Below, one piece after another: positions 18,955 through 27,931 of a DNA stretch of 64,000 bases (positions are counted from its first letter, which is position 1; each line of letters starts with the position of its first letter). Where the stretch lies: positions 124,001-188,000 of the forward strand of contig CANMJH010000003.1 of assembly GCA_947498125.1 (NCBI GenBank), written 5' to 3'. The notes beneath the pieces are model-generated. The model did not search any database. It saw only the letters and a list, made by a program, of their open reading frames with translations, and was not told where the DNA came from. Source of the stretch: an uncultured Nioella sp. Lineage in GTDB: Bacteria > Pseudomonadota > Alphaproteobacteria > Rhodobacterales > Rhodobacteraceae. Position numbers and translations under genes: made by a program.

Positions 18955-19449
18955 TTAGTTAGCTGAATAAATCACGGCGTTAACGGTTCGCTCTGAACCA
19001 TGGCGTTGAGTTCTGATTTCCAAGCGATGGCCTCGGGGATGTGTGACGCCAAGTAGTTGTCCGCTTTCATAAACGTCGATCACGGTTTCATCGCTTTCCC
19101 AGACGTCCGAGAACGCCGCGACTGCAATCGACAAAGGCATCGTGTCATCAATACTTCGACCGATCGCGACCATCGAGCAAACCGGGCTGCCATTGGCGGT
19201 CCCGATCCGAAATGAAAGGTTAATGCTCTGGTGATAATAAGTGCCCGTATCAGGGTTTCTGACGAAGCCTCTGTTCTCTAGAATGCGTTCTGCTCTACGA
19301 AACCTTGGTAGAGTTTCACCACAAACGGACTGGAACAGAAGGCCCGTCGTCAACATGTCTGGCTCACCTGTTCCGACCGTCACCTCATCGGCGACGGTTG
19401 CTTGCGCAAAAAACAGGTAAGCTAGAAAAGAGAATACGGTCCTCACCAT
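18955..19449 (-). CDS. Small exported protein of unknown function (suc operon, first)
   Basis: A 164-residue protein with a hydrophobic N-terminus and a signal-peptidase-like site near TVADEV (residue 21). The mature part has two Cys (QSVCGETL and SPVCSMVAI). It starts eight bases after the sucC stop and ends 18 bases before the sucD start, so it is inside the operon. No family recognised. Its C-terminal VNAVIYSAN echoes the ILTQLIYSAVE end of the fourth exported protein, a weak hint of relationship. Confidence 0.7.
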   Translation of the reverse strand: MVRTVFSFLAYLFFAQATVADEVTVGTGEPDMLTTGLLFQSVCGETLPRFRRAERILENRGFVRNPDTGTYYHQSINLSFRIGTANGSPVCSMVAIGRSIDDTMPLSIAVAAFSDVWESDETVIDVYESGQLLGVTHPRGHRLEIRTQRHGSERTVNAVIYSAN

Positions 19450-19457
19450 TGCTTCGG

Positions 19458-20651
19458 TTAGCCCTTCACTGCCGCTACGATTTTCTCGGCGCCGTCTTTG
19501 AGGTCATCGGCTGCGATCACGTTAAGGCCAGAGGTGTTGATGATCTCTTTGCCTTTCTCAACGTTCGTGCCTTCCAGACGGACAACCAGAGGAACCTCAA
19601 GGCCCACTTCTTTGACCGCTGACACAACGCCCTCGGCGATGATGTCACAGCGCATGATGCCGCCGAAGATGTTCACCAGGATGCCCTTCACGTTGGGGTC
19701 CGAAGTGATGATCTTGAAGGCTTCGGTCACTTTCTCTTTGGTGGCGCCGCCGCCAACGTCGAGGAAGTTTGCAGGCTCAGAGCCGTACAGCTTGATGATG
19801 TCCATCGTCGCCATAGCAAGGCCAGCGCCGTTGACCATGCAGCCAATCTCGCCATCCAGCGCGATATAGTTCAGGTCATATTTGGAAGCTGCCAGTTCTT
19901 TTGGGTCTTCCTCGGTCTCGTCGCGCAGGGCGGCGATATCCGCGTGGCGGTAAACGGCGTTGCCGTCGAAGCCAACTTTGGCGTCCAGAACTTTAAGGCT
20001 ACCTTCGTCAGTGACGATCAACGGGTTAATCTCAAGCATCTCCATGTCTTTTTCCATGAAGGCTTTGTAGAGCAGACCCATTAGGGCGACGCATTCTTTA
20101 ACCTGCTTGCCGGTCAGGCCAAGCGAGAAGGCGATGCGGCGACCGTGATAAGCCTGATACCCTGTCGCTGGATCAACAGAGAAAGACAGGATCTTTTCAG
20201 GGGTCGATGCTGCGACCTCTTCAATGTCCATGCCGCCTTCGGTTGAGCAGACAAACGATACGCGGCTGGTCTGACGATCTACAAGAAGCGCAAGGTAAAG
20301 CTCGGTCTCGATGCCGGAACCGTCTTCGATGTAGATGCGGTTAACTTGCTTGCCGGCAGGGCCGGTCTGGTGGGTCACAAGTGTGCGGCCCAGCATCTTT
20401 TTGGCTTCGCTTGAGGCTTCCTCAACCGATTTTGCCAAACGCACGCCACCTTTGTCGCCTGCGTCAGCTTCCTTAAAGCTACCTTTGCCGCGTCCACCTG
20501 CGTGGATTTGTGCCTTAACAACCCAAAGGGGCCCATCAAGTTCACCTGCTGCTGTTTTGGCATCTTCGGCCCGTGTGACGACGCGGCCATCGGATACCGG
20601 GGCGCCGTATTCGCGAAGCAATGCCTTCGCCTGGTATTCATGAATGTTCAT
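19458..20651 (-). CDS. sucC: Succinyl-CoA synthetase, beta subunit
   Basis: A 397-residue ATP-grasp protein that starts [19 protein letters not shown] at ATG 20651; a longer in-frame reading adds 14 unlikely residues. GGRGKG near 55 is the nucleotide-binding loop, and [11 protein letters not shown] and GGIMRCD are typical of the C-terminal ligase domain. It is the first gene of the suc operon. Two TGTGATCACA palindromes lie 109-139 bases upstream of the start. Confidence 0.97.
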   Translation of the reverse strand: MNIHEYQAKALLREYGAPVSDGRVVTRAEDAKTAAGELDGPLWVVKAQIHAGGRGKGSFKEADAGDKGGVRLAKSVEEASSEAKKMLGRTLVTHQTGPAGKQVNRIYIEDGSGIETELYLALLVDRQTSRVSFVCSTEGGMDIEEVAASTPEKILSFSVDPATGYQAYHGRRIAFSLGLTGKQVKECVALMGLLYKAFMEKDMEMLEINPLIVTDEGSLKVLDAKVGFDGNAVYRHADIAALRDETEEDPKELAASKYDLNYIALDGEIGCMVNGAGLAMATMDIIKLYGSEPANFLDVGGGATKEKVTEAFKIITSDPNVKGILVNIFGGIMRCDIIAEGVVSAVKEVGLEVPLVVRLEGTNVEKGKEIINTSGLNVIAADDLKDGAEKIVAAVKG

Positions 20652-20759
20652 GAAACTGTCCCATATTGCTGTTGGTCCCCACCGACTAAGCACAAGTCAT
20701 GCGTGTAAAGAAATGGCAATCTGACGCAGTTGGGGTGATAAACGAAAATTAGCCGGTTT

Positions 20760-20790
20760 TGTGATCACAGGATATTTTTGTGTGATCACA
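20760..20790. promoter_or_regulatory. Paired TGTGATCACA operators upstream of sucC
   Basis: Two perfect copies, 20760-20769 and 20781-20790, spaced 21 bp centre to centre, which is two turns of the DNA helix. The sdhC upstream region has the same pair with the same spacing. I infer cooperative binding by the nearby GntR regulator on one face of the helix. Confidence 0.75.
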
Positions 20791-20914
20791 AAAACGATTG
20801 TTTCAATTTCTGATAGCGCAAACTGATTCGAATCACGTTTTGAATCAAGACTGATTGGCCTTGTGCATAAGGGATGATAGGCAAGAAATTGAATGAATGC
20901 CGGATCGAACCTGA

Positions 20915-21937
20915 ATGCAAAACCCTAGTTGGGGCGTCGCCGCGACCGTGGCCGAGCCCGCGCCGCTTGTCATCGCCTTTGTCGCCCATCACCTGTTTCT
21001 TGGCGCGCAAGAGGTGCATCTCTTCTTTGATGACCCTGCTGATCCTGCAGCAGATGCCTTCACCGGAATGCGCAAGGTTTTGGTCACTAGATGCACTGGC
21101 GAATGGTGGGAGAAGCAAGGGCTTTCAAAGCCGCCAAAGGTGCATACCCGCCGCCAATTTGTAAATGCAACCGCTGCCAACGCGCGGTCAAACGTCGATG
21201 CGCTTTTGCACTGTGATGCAGATGAGTTCTTACGGCTCGAAGATGATTTTGAAGCAGAGATCGCGGATCTTAGCCCAGACCGTCCTTGGCTGAAGATCCC
21301 AAATTGCGAACGCTCGTTGATGACCGGAAAAAGCAGCAAGACGATTTTTGACGGCGTGTTCAAAACCTTTGATGGAGAGGGCGGCGTCACTCGTCATCGC
21401 ACACACGCATTGGCCCCACATGGCTTTACCGGCCACGGCGCAGGCAAGGGCATGACATTGACCCGGTTGGGCTTAGAAATTGGAATTCACGCGCCACGCC
21501 GGGGGCGCATGCGCGACCGGGATGTGCCGCCGCATGCCTTGTCGTCGCGCGCCAAGGTCCTGCATTTCGACGGGCTGACGCCGCTGCATTGGGCGGCCAA
21601 GATGCTCCGTTATGCGGCGCAAGGCCCTGAGGTCATGGCGCGGATCGTTGGGGAGCGCCGAATGGAGCAGACCAAGGCCGTAATCCGTGCGATTGAAGAC
21701 CCTGCGGCGCTGCTCGCGTTGTACGAAGGGGTGAACGGGTTGACGACGGATGAGATCTTGGCGCTGGATGAGCATGAGCTGATCGATATCTGGCCGCTGG
21801 AAATCAGCGCTGCCTTAGAGGCGATTTTCCCCGGTACCCATGTGGATATCAGCCCGGCCAGTTTTGACCGCATCTTGCAACCGCGCGTCGATGCCTGGCT
21901 GAAGCAAGCCCGAAAGTTCGACGTATTCTTTACCTGA
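20915..21937 (+). CDS. Glycosyltransferase family 2-like protein
   Basis: A 340-residue protein of the same broad class as the two glycosyltransferases near lpdA but diverged: LVIAFVAHHLFLGAQEVHLF at the N-terminus and a metal-site motif LHCDADEFLRL near residue 95. There is no signal peptide or membrane segment. It is transcribed opposite to, and between, sucC and mdh. The substrate is unknown. The AlphaFold-type fold prediction or a family search would show whether the C-terminal 120 residues match the paralogues, which I cannot tell by eye. Confidence 0.8.
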   Translation: MQNPSWGVAATVAEPAPLVIAFVAHHLFLGAQEVHLFFDDPADPAADAFTGMRKVLVTRCTGEWWEKQGLSKPPKVHTRRQFVNATAANARSNVDALLHCDADEFLRLEDDFEAEIADLSPDRPWLKIPNCERSLMTGKSSKTIFDGVFKTFDGEGGVTRHRTHALAPHGFTGHGAGKGMTLTRLGLEIGIHAPRRGRMRDRDVPPHALSSRAKVLHFDGLTPLHWAAKMLRYAAQGPEVMARIVGERRMEQTKAVIRAIEDPAALLALYEGVNGLTTDEILALDEHELIDIWPLEISAALEAIFPGTHVDISPASFDRILQPRVDAWLKQARKFDVFFT

Positions 21938-21946
21938 AAATGCAAA

Positions 21947-21972
21947 AAGGGCCGGCGCAATGGCCAGCCCTT
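21947..21972. terminator. Bidirectional terminator between glycosyltransferase and mdh
   Basis: A 10-bp stem, 21947-21956 with 21963-21972, with one G-T wobble on the minus strand and a six-base loop. The minus-strand side ends CCCTTTTTG. It lies between the convergent ends of the glycosyltransferase gene and mdh. Confidence 0.75.
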
Positions 21973-21994
21973 CTTAGAAACTCCGCAAGCGCGC

Positions 21995-22996
<1,002 letters not shown>

Positions 22997-23232
22997 CTAG
23001 CGCCAAGGAGGCTTCGGTGCAAGACCTCTGCGTATTGAGAAATTGCTTGGGGAATAAGTCAAAAATTGATGCTTCGGCATAACCTTATGAAACCAAATGT
23101 TTTTCTTGCTGACTCGGCGCGCGCCAATTGTATGCAAGTGTATGCTGCACTGCGTCATTCTTTCTCGGCGTTGCGCAATTTTTGATCTATTGCCCTCGGA
23201 TTTTGTCAGATTTTTGGCCGACTCGGCCAGTT

Positions 23233-23541
23233 TTAGAGCGCTTCACCCGCCGGAATGGGGGCCAAATCCTCCCAATGCTGCCCTGCAGCAACTAAGCAAG
23301 TGGTCCCATCTGGCGCGGTAACTGTGATTGTCCACGTGCCGGTTTCGTCTGACGCATAGACTTCGATAATGCGGTTATCTGGTCCCATTCCCCAACTGCG
23401 GGCCGTTTCGCCAAACCGTCCCGTGAGGGTGTCGACGATCTGACTGCGCGCGCCGCATATCGAGCGTGTCTGCGCCGCAGCGGCGCCCGTCAGAAGGGAT
23501 AGAGCTAGAGTGGCTATGATGAATTGCTTGCCTGTCGTCAT
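23233..23541 (-). CDS. Small exported protein of unknown function
   Basis: A 102-residue protein read from ATG 23541 (ribosome site GGCAGGAC); the in-frame TTG five codons earlier is not needed. A signal peptide ends at GAAAAQ (residue 23). The mature domain has one Cys near the start (RSICGARSQ) and one in TTCLVAAGQHWEDL. This looks like a small periplasmic protein widespread in Rhodobacteraceae, but I cannot name it. It is read leftward, oppositely oriented to mcl2. Confidence 0.65.
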   Translation of the reverse strand: MTTGKQFIIATLALSLLTGAAAAQTRSICGARSQIVDTLTGRFGETARSWGMGPDNRIIEVYASDETGTWTITVTAPDGTTCLVAAGQHWEDLAPIPAGEAL

Positions 23542-23837
23542 TGTCCTGCCTTTCAAAGTGATGAGAAGAACAGGGAAGGCGACGTCAGAGGGTGGCGACG
23601 GTTCTTCCGCTGCTCCCCCCGGGTGTCGATCGGGTCTGCCGTTTGTTCGGCAGATCTCTTTTACGATATGCAGAAAATAACAAAAATTTGGTAAATTTTC
23701 GAGAAACGATTGTTCAACAAAACCTAATGAATTTCCCGACGCGAAACAAAGTTGCGAAATGTGAGCTCAAAAAGCAACTTGCATTCGCAGCATAAATGAT
23801 GTTCGCTCCCGCAGAAATTTGCCAGGAGAGTCTTGTC

Positions 23838-24692
23838 ATGTCTGCCGCGCCCCGCGCCTATCGTTCGGTTCTTTACATTCCCGCCTCGAATGAGCGGGCG
23901 ATGGAAAAGGTAAAATCCTTGCCTGTCGACGCGATCATTTTCGACCTAGAAGACGCTGTCGCTGTTGATGCCAAAGTTGATGCGCGCGCCGGTTTAGGCG
24001 ATGTGTTGGCCACGGGTGTTTTTGGCGGTCGGATGAAAATCGTTCGGATCAACGGCTTCGACACAGAATGGGGTGAGGCAGATGCCAAAGCCGTTGCCGC
24101 GATGAACTGCGACGCCGTGCTATTGCCCAAAGTTGAAACAACCGCGCAGCTTGATGCTTTGGCCGCAATTACAGGCGACATGCCGATTTGGGCGATGATG
24201 GAAACGCCGCGCGGCATGCTGAATGCGGCAGAGCTGGCGGCACATCCCAAGCTGACGGGCTTTGTGATGGGCACCAATGATTTGGCGAAAGATCTAAACA
24301 CGCGGTTCCGTCCCGATCGCTTGCCGATGATGGCAGGGCTCGGGCTTTGCTTGTTGGCCGCCAAGGCCGAAGGTGTCGTCATTGTGGACGGTGTCTATAA
24401 TGCGTTCAAAGACGGCGAGGGGCTTTTGGTGGAATGCGACCAAGGCCGGGATATGGGATTTGACGGCAAGACCTTGATCCACCCCGCGCAGGTCGAGATT
24501 GCCAACCGCGCCTTTGCGCCGACGGAAGAAGAGATCGACCTTGCCCGCCGCCAAATCGCGGCTTTTGAAGACGCCGAGGCTGCCGGCAAAGGCGTGGCTG
24601 TCGTCGATGGTAAGATCGTTGAAAACCTGCACGTCGCCACCGCCCGCGATATTTTGGCGAAAGCAGATGCAATCGCATCACAAGGCGAGTAG
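23838..24692 (+). CDS. mcl2: (3S)-malyl-CoA thioesterase (CoA ester lyase family)
   Basis: A 284-residue HpcH/HpaI-fold protein read from ATG 23838 (CAGGAGAG upstream). RSVLYIPASNERAMEK, IIFDLEDAV (acidic Mg2+ ligands) and WAMMETPRGML are family motifs. Mcl1-type malyl-CoA lyases are near 318 residues; the shorter length and the position next to mch and sdhC match the R. sphaeroides Mcl2 arrangement as I know it. Mcl2 hydrolyses (3S)-malyl-CoA to malate, the last step of the ethylmalonyl-CoA pathway. Citrate-lyase-beta relatives remain possible. Confidence 0.85.
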   Translation: MSAAPRAYRSVLYIPASNERAMEKVKSLPVDAIIFDLEDAVAVDAKVDARAGLGDVLATGVFGGRMKIVRINGFDTEWGEADAKAVAAMNCDAVLLPKVETTAQLDALAAITGDMPIWAMMETPRGMLNAAELAAHPKLTGFVMGTNDLAKDLNTRFRPDRLPMMAGLGLCLLAAKAEGVVIVDGVYNAFKDGEGLLVECDQGRDMGFDGKTLIHPAQVEIANRAFAPTEEEIDLARRQIAAFEDAEAAGKGVAVVDGKIVENLHVATARDILAKADAIASQGE

Positions 24693-24727
24693 GCGTTGAC
24701 GCAATTGACATTGCGTGGAGAGATTAC

Positions 24728-25279
24728 ATGACCCTGCTCATTCTTGGATTGGCGCTTTGGTACGCCGCTCATTTCTTTAAACGTGCGCTGCCCGATGTGC
24801 GGGCAGGGCTCGGCGATCGCGGTAAGGGCCTTGTGGCCTTGGCCATCGTTGCCAGCGTTGTTTTGATGGTGATCGGCTTCAAACGAGCTGACTACGTGGA
24901 TATCTGGTACCCGCCGGTTTGGGCCGTGCATTTGAATAATCTGATGGTGCTGTTTGCGTTTTACTTCACCAGCCCCGGCCCATCCAAAGGCGCGTTGTTC
25001 TACAAAATGCGCCATCCTATGCTGACGGGTTTCCTGATTTGGACAGCGGCGCATTTGCTGGTGAACGGCGATGTTGCGGCGATTATCCTCTTTGGCGGGC
25101 TGGCCGTTTGGGCCGTGCTCGAGATCATCGTGATCAATGCGTCTGACAAAGAATGGCAGCCCAACCCCAAAGGCCGCATCGCCAAAGACGGCATGTTCTT
25201 TGCCATCTCGATCCTTTTGGTGCTGGTCGTCGGCTTTATTCACGGGCTTGTTGGCCCATCGCCATTTGCGGGGGGATGA
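24728..25279 (+). CDS. NnrU-family membrane protein
   Basis: A 183-residue protein with about five membrane segments. MTLLILGLALWYAAHFFKR and MRHPMLTGFLIWTAAHLLVN are typical of NnrU proteins; the HPML histidine is conserved in this family, which is linked to nitric-oxide reductase loci and more widely to haem-related or unknown functions. Here there are no denitrification genes nearby. It lies between mcl2 and mch, with its stop overlapping the following small gene by four bases (ATGA). Confidence 0.8.
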   Translation: MTLLILGLALWYAAHFFKRALPDVRAGLGDRGKGLVALAIVASVVLMVIGFKRADYVDIWYPPVWAVHLNNLMVLFAFYFTSPGPSKGALFYKMRHPMLTGFLIWTAAHLLVNGDVAAIILFGGLAVWAVLEIIVINASDKEWQPNPKGRIAKDGMFFAISILLVLVVGFIHGLVGPSPFAGG

Positions 25280-25482
25280 TGCTGCTTTACCGGTTCCTCA
25301 GCGATGATGATACAGCCCAGTTTTGTCACAAAGTAACGGCGGCGCTGAACAATGGTTGGGCGCTGCACGGCGCCCCAACTTACGCGTTCGACGCAAAGCG
25401 CGGGGTGATGCGCTGTGGGCAAGCCATCACCAAGGAAGCACCCGGCAGCTACACCCCAGACCTCAAGCTTGGAGAGCAATAG
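25276..25482 (+). CDS. DUF1737-type small protein
   Basis: A 68-residue protein (or 67 from the second ATG). It starts at ATG 25276, overlapping the nnrU-like stop. LLYRFLSDDDTAQFCHKVTA followed by LNNGWALHGAPTYAFD is the DUF1737 pattern as I remember it. It is cytoplasmic, function unknown, and sits three bases before mch. Its place in the operon suggests a role linked to mch or NnrU, but nothing in the sequence says which. Confidence 0.7.
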   Translation: MMLLYRFLSDDDTAQFCHKVTAALNNGWALHGAPTYAFDAKRGVMRCGQAITKEAPGSYTPDLKLGEQ

Positions 25483-25485
25483 ATC

Positions 25486-26517
25486 ATGGCCAAGACCAAT
25501 CCCGGCAATTTCTTCGAAGACTACAGCATCGGTCAGGTGATCCAGCACGCGGTGCCTCGGACCGTTTCGGGCGGCGAGCGGGCGCTTTACCACGCGCTCT
25601 ACCCGGCACGCCATGCCCTCTATTCCTCGGATGAATTTGCCAGGGCGTCAGGTCTGCCAGCCGCCCCGATTGATGACTTGGCGGCGTTCCACGTGGTTTT
25701 TGGCAAGACAGTTCCCGACATCTCGCTAAATGCCGTGGCTAATTTGGGCTATGCCGAGGGGCGGTTTCATCTTCCGGTCTATCCCGGTGACACATTGCGT
25801 TCTGAATCCGAAGTTATCGGGCTAAAACAAAACTCCAACGGCAAAACTGGCGTGGTTTACGTACGCACACGCGGCCTGAATCAGCGCGACGAGCTGGTTT
25901 TGGATTACGTCCGCTGGGTCATGGTGCGCAAAGCGAACGTGGACGCGCCTGCGCCCGAGACCGTTTTGCCGGATCTCGCAAAAACAGTAACGCCAGAGGA
26001 TTTGATTATCCCTGAAGGACTGGATTTCACTAAATACGATTTCACGCTCGCAGGCGAACCGCATCGGTGGGGTGATTATGAGATCGGCGAGATCATCGAT
26101 CACATTGACGGCGTCACTGTGGAAGAGGCCGAACATATGATGGCGACGCGCCTTTGGCAGAACACGGCCAAAGTGCATTTTGATGCCACCGTTCGTCCCG
26201 ATGGCACCCGGCTGATCTATGGTGGGCACGTTATTTCACTGGCACGTACGCTTAGCTTCAATGGGCTTGCGAACGCACAAATGATTGCCGCCATAAATAG
26301 TGGCGCACATGCCAACCCGTGCTTGTCTGGCGATACCGTGCGGGCTTGGAGCGAAGTCCTGGACAAGGCCGAAACCGCAGCGCCGGGTGTTGGCGCTTTG
26401 CGTTTACGGCTTGTTGCCACTAAGGGCGCGGCCCCCGGCGATTTGCGCGGTGAAGACGGGAAATACCTGCCCGGCGTGCTCTTGGATCTCGACTATTGGG
26501 TACTCATCCCCGTTTGA
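25486..26517 (+). CDS. mch: Mesaconyl-CoA hydratase (beta-methylmalyl-CoA dehydratase)
   Basis: A 343-residue protein built of two MaoC-like hot-dog halves: residues about 10-160 (FFEDYSIGQVIQHAVPRTVS) and about 180-330 (HRWGDYEIGEIIDHIDGVTV). It hydrates mesaconyl-CoA to beta-methylmalyl-CoA in the ethylmalonyl-CoA pathway. The neighbours mcl2 upstream and ccr/ecm further on support this. The gene begins four bases after the DUF1737 stop codon, in one apparent operon starting at mcl2. Confidence 0.92.
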   Translation: MAKTNPGNFFEDYSIGQVIQHAVPRTVSGGERALYHALYPARHALYSSDEFARASGLPAAPIDDLAAFHVVFGKTVPDISLNAVANLGYAEGRFHLPVYPGDTLRSESEVIGLKQNSNGKTGVVYVRTRGLNQRDELVLDYVRWVMVRKANVDAPAPETVLPDLAKTVTPEDLIIPEGLDFTKYDFTLAGEPHRWGDYEIGEIIDHIDGVTVEEAEHMMATRLWQNTAKVHFDATVRPDGTRLIYGGHVISLARTLSFNGLANAQMIAAINSGAHANPCLSGDTVRAWSEVLDKAETAAPGVGALRLRLVATKGAAPGDLRGEDGKYLPGVLLDLDYWVLIPV

Positions 26518-26572
26518 CCTGCGCTCGTTACTGGCTAAGTTGACCTAAGGGACAGGTAGACAGGAACGTGGC

Positions 26573-26983
26573 ATGAGCACTTTTTCACTTGCGCTTTATG
26601 GCGTTGGATCACTCGGGACAATTGCCATCGCGGCGGGCTATATGGCGGGGGATGTGCCTAAAGCCTATCACCGTGAAATACTCGAGAAAGAAGGCGTGGC
26701 ATTGACGCCGGGCCTTGAAGCGGTCCTTACGGCTCTTTGTCGAATTGTTGGTGCCGGCCTGCTTGCCGCAGCTGTTTCGGTGTTCGTGTTTGCAGCTCAA
26801 GTGGAACCAAGCGATCCGCTTTTGGTTAAGATCAGACCGCTACTCGTCGGGCTGATTGTGGCGGTGCCCTGTGCGATCATGCCCCGCCGAGTCGAAGAGG
26901 TGACCGGGGTCAAAACGCCCTGGCGAACAGCGGTAGCGCTAACTGGTTTGCTCTTCGCTGCATTCGCCATATCGCTTATGTGA
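26573..26983 (+). CDS. Membrane protein of unknown function
   Basis: A 136-residue protein with about four hydrophobic segments (FSLALYGVGSLGTIAIAAGYM, LLAAAVSVFVFAA, LLVGLIVAVPCAIM, LTGLLFAAFAISLM). No family recognised. It lies between mch and sdhC, 55 bases after mch. Its TGA stop at 26981 is inside the first of the two TGTGATCACA operators of the sdh operon. Confidence 0.7.
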   Translation: MSTFSLALYGVGSLGTIAIAAGYMAGDVPKAYHREILEKEGVALTPGLEAVLTALCRIVGAGLLAAAVSVFVFAAQVEPSDPLLVKIRPLLVGLIVAVPCAIMPRRVEEVTGVKTPWRTAVALTGLLFAAFAISLM

Positions 26984-27009
26984 TCACAGCTTTTAACCTT
27001 GTGATCACA
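26979..27009. promoter_or_regulatory. Paired TGTGATCACA operators upstream of sdhC
   Basis: Perfect copies at 26979-26988 and 27000-27009, 21 bp apart, as at sucC. They lie 137-167 bases before the sdhC start. The first overlaps the stop codon of the preceding gene. Confidence 0.75.
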
Positions 27010-27095
27010 AATTCCGAATTTGCGGCATTTCGCCCCGGAAATTCGTGTTTTTTCCGAGTTAGACAGGGTGACTCTCGAAAAAAACCGGGTAAGGA

Positions 27096-27105
27096 TGTGA
27101 TCATA
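27096..27105. promoter_or_regulatory. Imperfect third operator TGTGATCATA near sdhC
   Basis: Nine of ten positions match the palindrome seen twice 87-126 bases upstream. It lies 41-50 bases before the sdhC start codon. Its position would suit a repressor overlapping the promoter or initially transcribed region. Confidence 0.5.
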
Positions 27106-27145
27106 AACGACTAGACCAAAGCTCAACCGCGATAAGGTGCTCGCC

Positions 27146-27529
27146 ATGGCAGATGTAAACCGGGGAAACCGGCCGCTCTCACCTCACATCCAGATCTATC
27201 GCCCTCAACTTAACTCGATGACCTCGATTTTGAATCGGATCACTGGCATTGCGATGCTGGGTTCGGCTCTATTGGTTGTCTGGTGGTTGGTGGCGGCAGC
27301 GACAGGACCGGAGTATTTTGCCACTGTTGATTGGCTTATGACGTCATTCATTGGTGACCTGATCATGACATTGTCCGTTTTGGCGCTTTGGTATCACACG
27401 CTTGGCGGCGTGCGTCACTTGGTGTGGGATATGGGGCTTGGCCTTGAAACCGACGATAGCGACAAAATGGGCTGGGGTATCATCATCGGCTCATTCGCAC
27501 TCACATTCCTGACCATTATCGCGATTTAA
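27146..27529 (+). CDS. sdhC: Succinate dehydrogenase cytochrome b556 subunit
   Basis: A 127-residue membrane protein read from ATG 27146 (GATAAGG upstream). NRGNRPLSPHIQIYRPQLNS is the SdhC N-terminal signature, SILNRITGIAML contains the quinone-site Ser/Arg, and WYHTLGGVRHLVWD carries the haem-ligand His. Three membrane segments. It anchors SdhAB and passes electrons to ubiquinone. Confidence 0.96.
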   Translation: MADVNRGNRPLSPHIQIYRPQLNSMTSILNRITGIAMLGSALLVVWWLVAAATGPEYFATVDWLMTSFIGDLIMTLSVLALWYHTLGGVRHLVWDMGLGLETDDSDKMGWGIIIGSFALTFLTIIAI

Positions 27530-27541
27530 GGAGCGTCTCAC

Positions 27542-27913
27542 ATGGCATTGATGACTGACCGCAAACGCGTGATTGGCCTGGGCTCGGCAAAGTCAGGCAC
27601 AGATCATTTCTGGAAAACCACCGTAACTTCGGTTGCTCTGCTGGTTATTGTTCCAATGTTTCTTTTCTCGTTCGGGCCGCTTCTGGGCGAACCGCACGAA
27701 GATGTTGTCGCGGCCCTAGGCCGTCCGTTCCCTGCAGTATCCGCAGCGCTGATGCTGATCGTTGGGTTTTACCACTTCCGCTTGGGCATTCAGGTGGTGA
27801 TCGAGGACTATGTTCAGGGCCTTGCCCGCAAGATCGCCATTATTGTCATGGCCTGCCTCAGCTACGGGCTGATGGCGCTTGGCCTTGTTTCGCTCGCTCA
27901 AATCGCGCTCTAA
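27542..27913 (+). CDS. sdhD: Succinate dehydrogenase membrane anchor subunit
   Basis: A 123-residue protein with three membrane segments. The segment GFYHFRLGIQVVIEDYV holds the His/Asp-Tyr motif of SdhD anchors. It follows sdhC by 12 bases and precedes sdhA by 18. It completes the quinone-reducing membrane domain of complex II. Confidence 0.94.
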   Translation: MALMTDRKRVIGLGSAKSGTDHFWKTTVTSVALLVIVPMFLFSFGPLLGEPHEDVVAALGRPFPAVSAALMLIVGFYHFRLGIQVVIEDYVQGLARKIAIIVMACLSYGLMALGLVSLAQIAL

Positions 27914-27931
27914 CTGGGGGCATTGAACATT

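Noticed and set aside
23592-23795. Open frame of 67 codons between the exported protein gene and mcl2
   Set aside because: No ribosome site, odd composition, and it covers the likely mcl2 promoter region.
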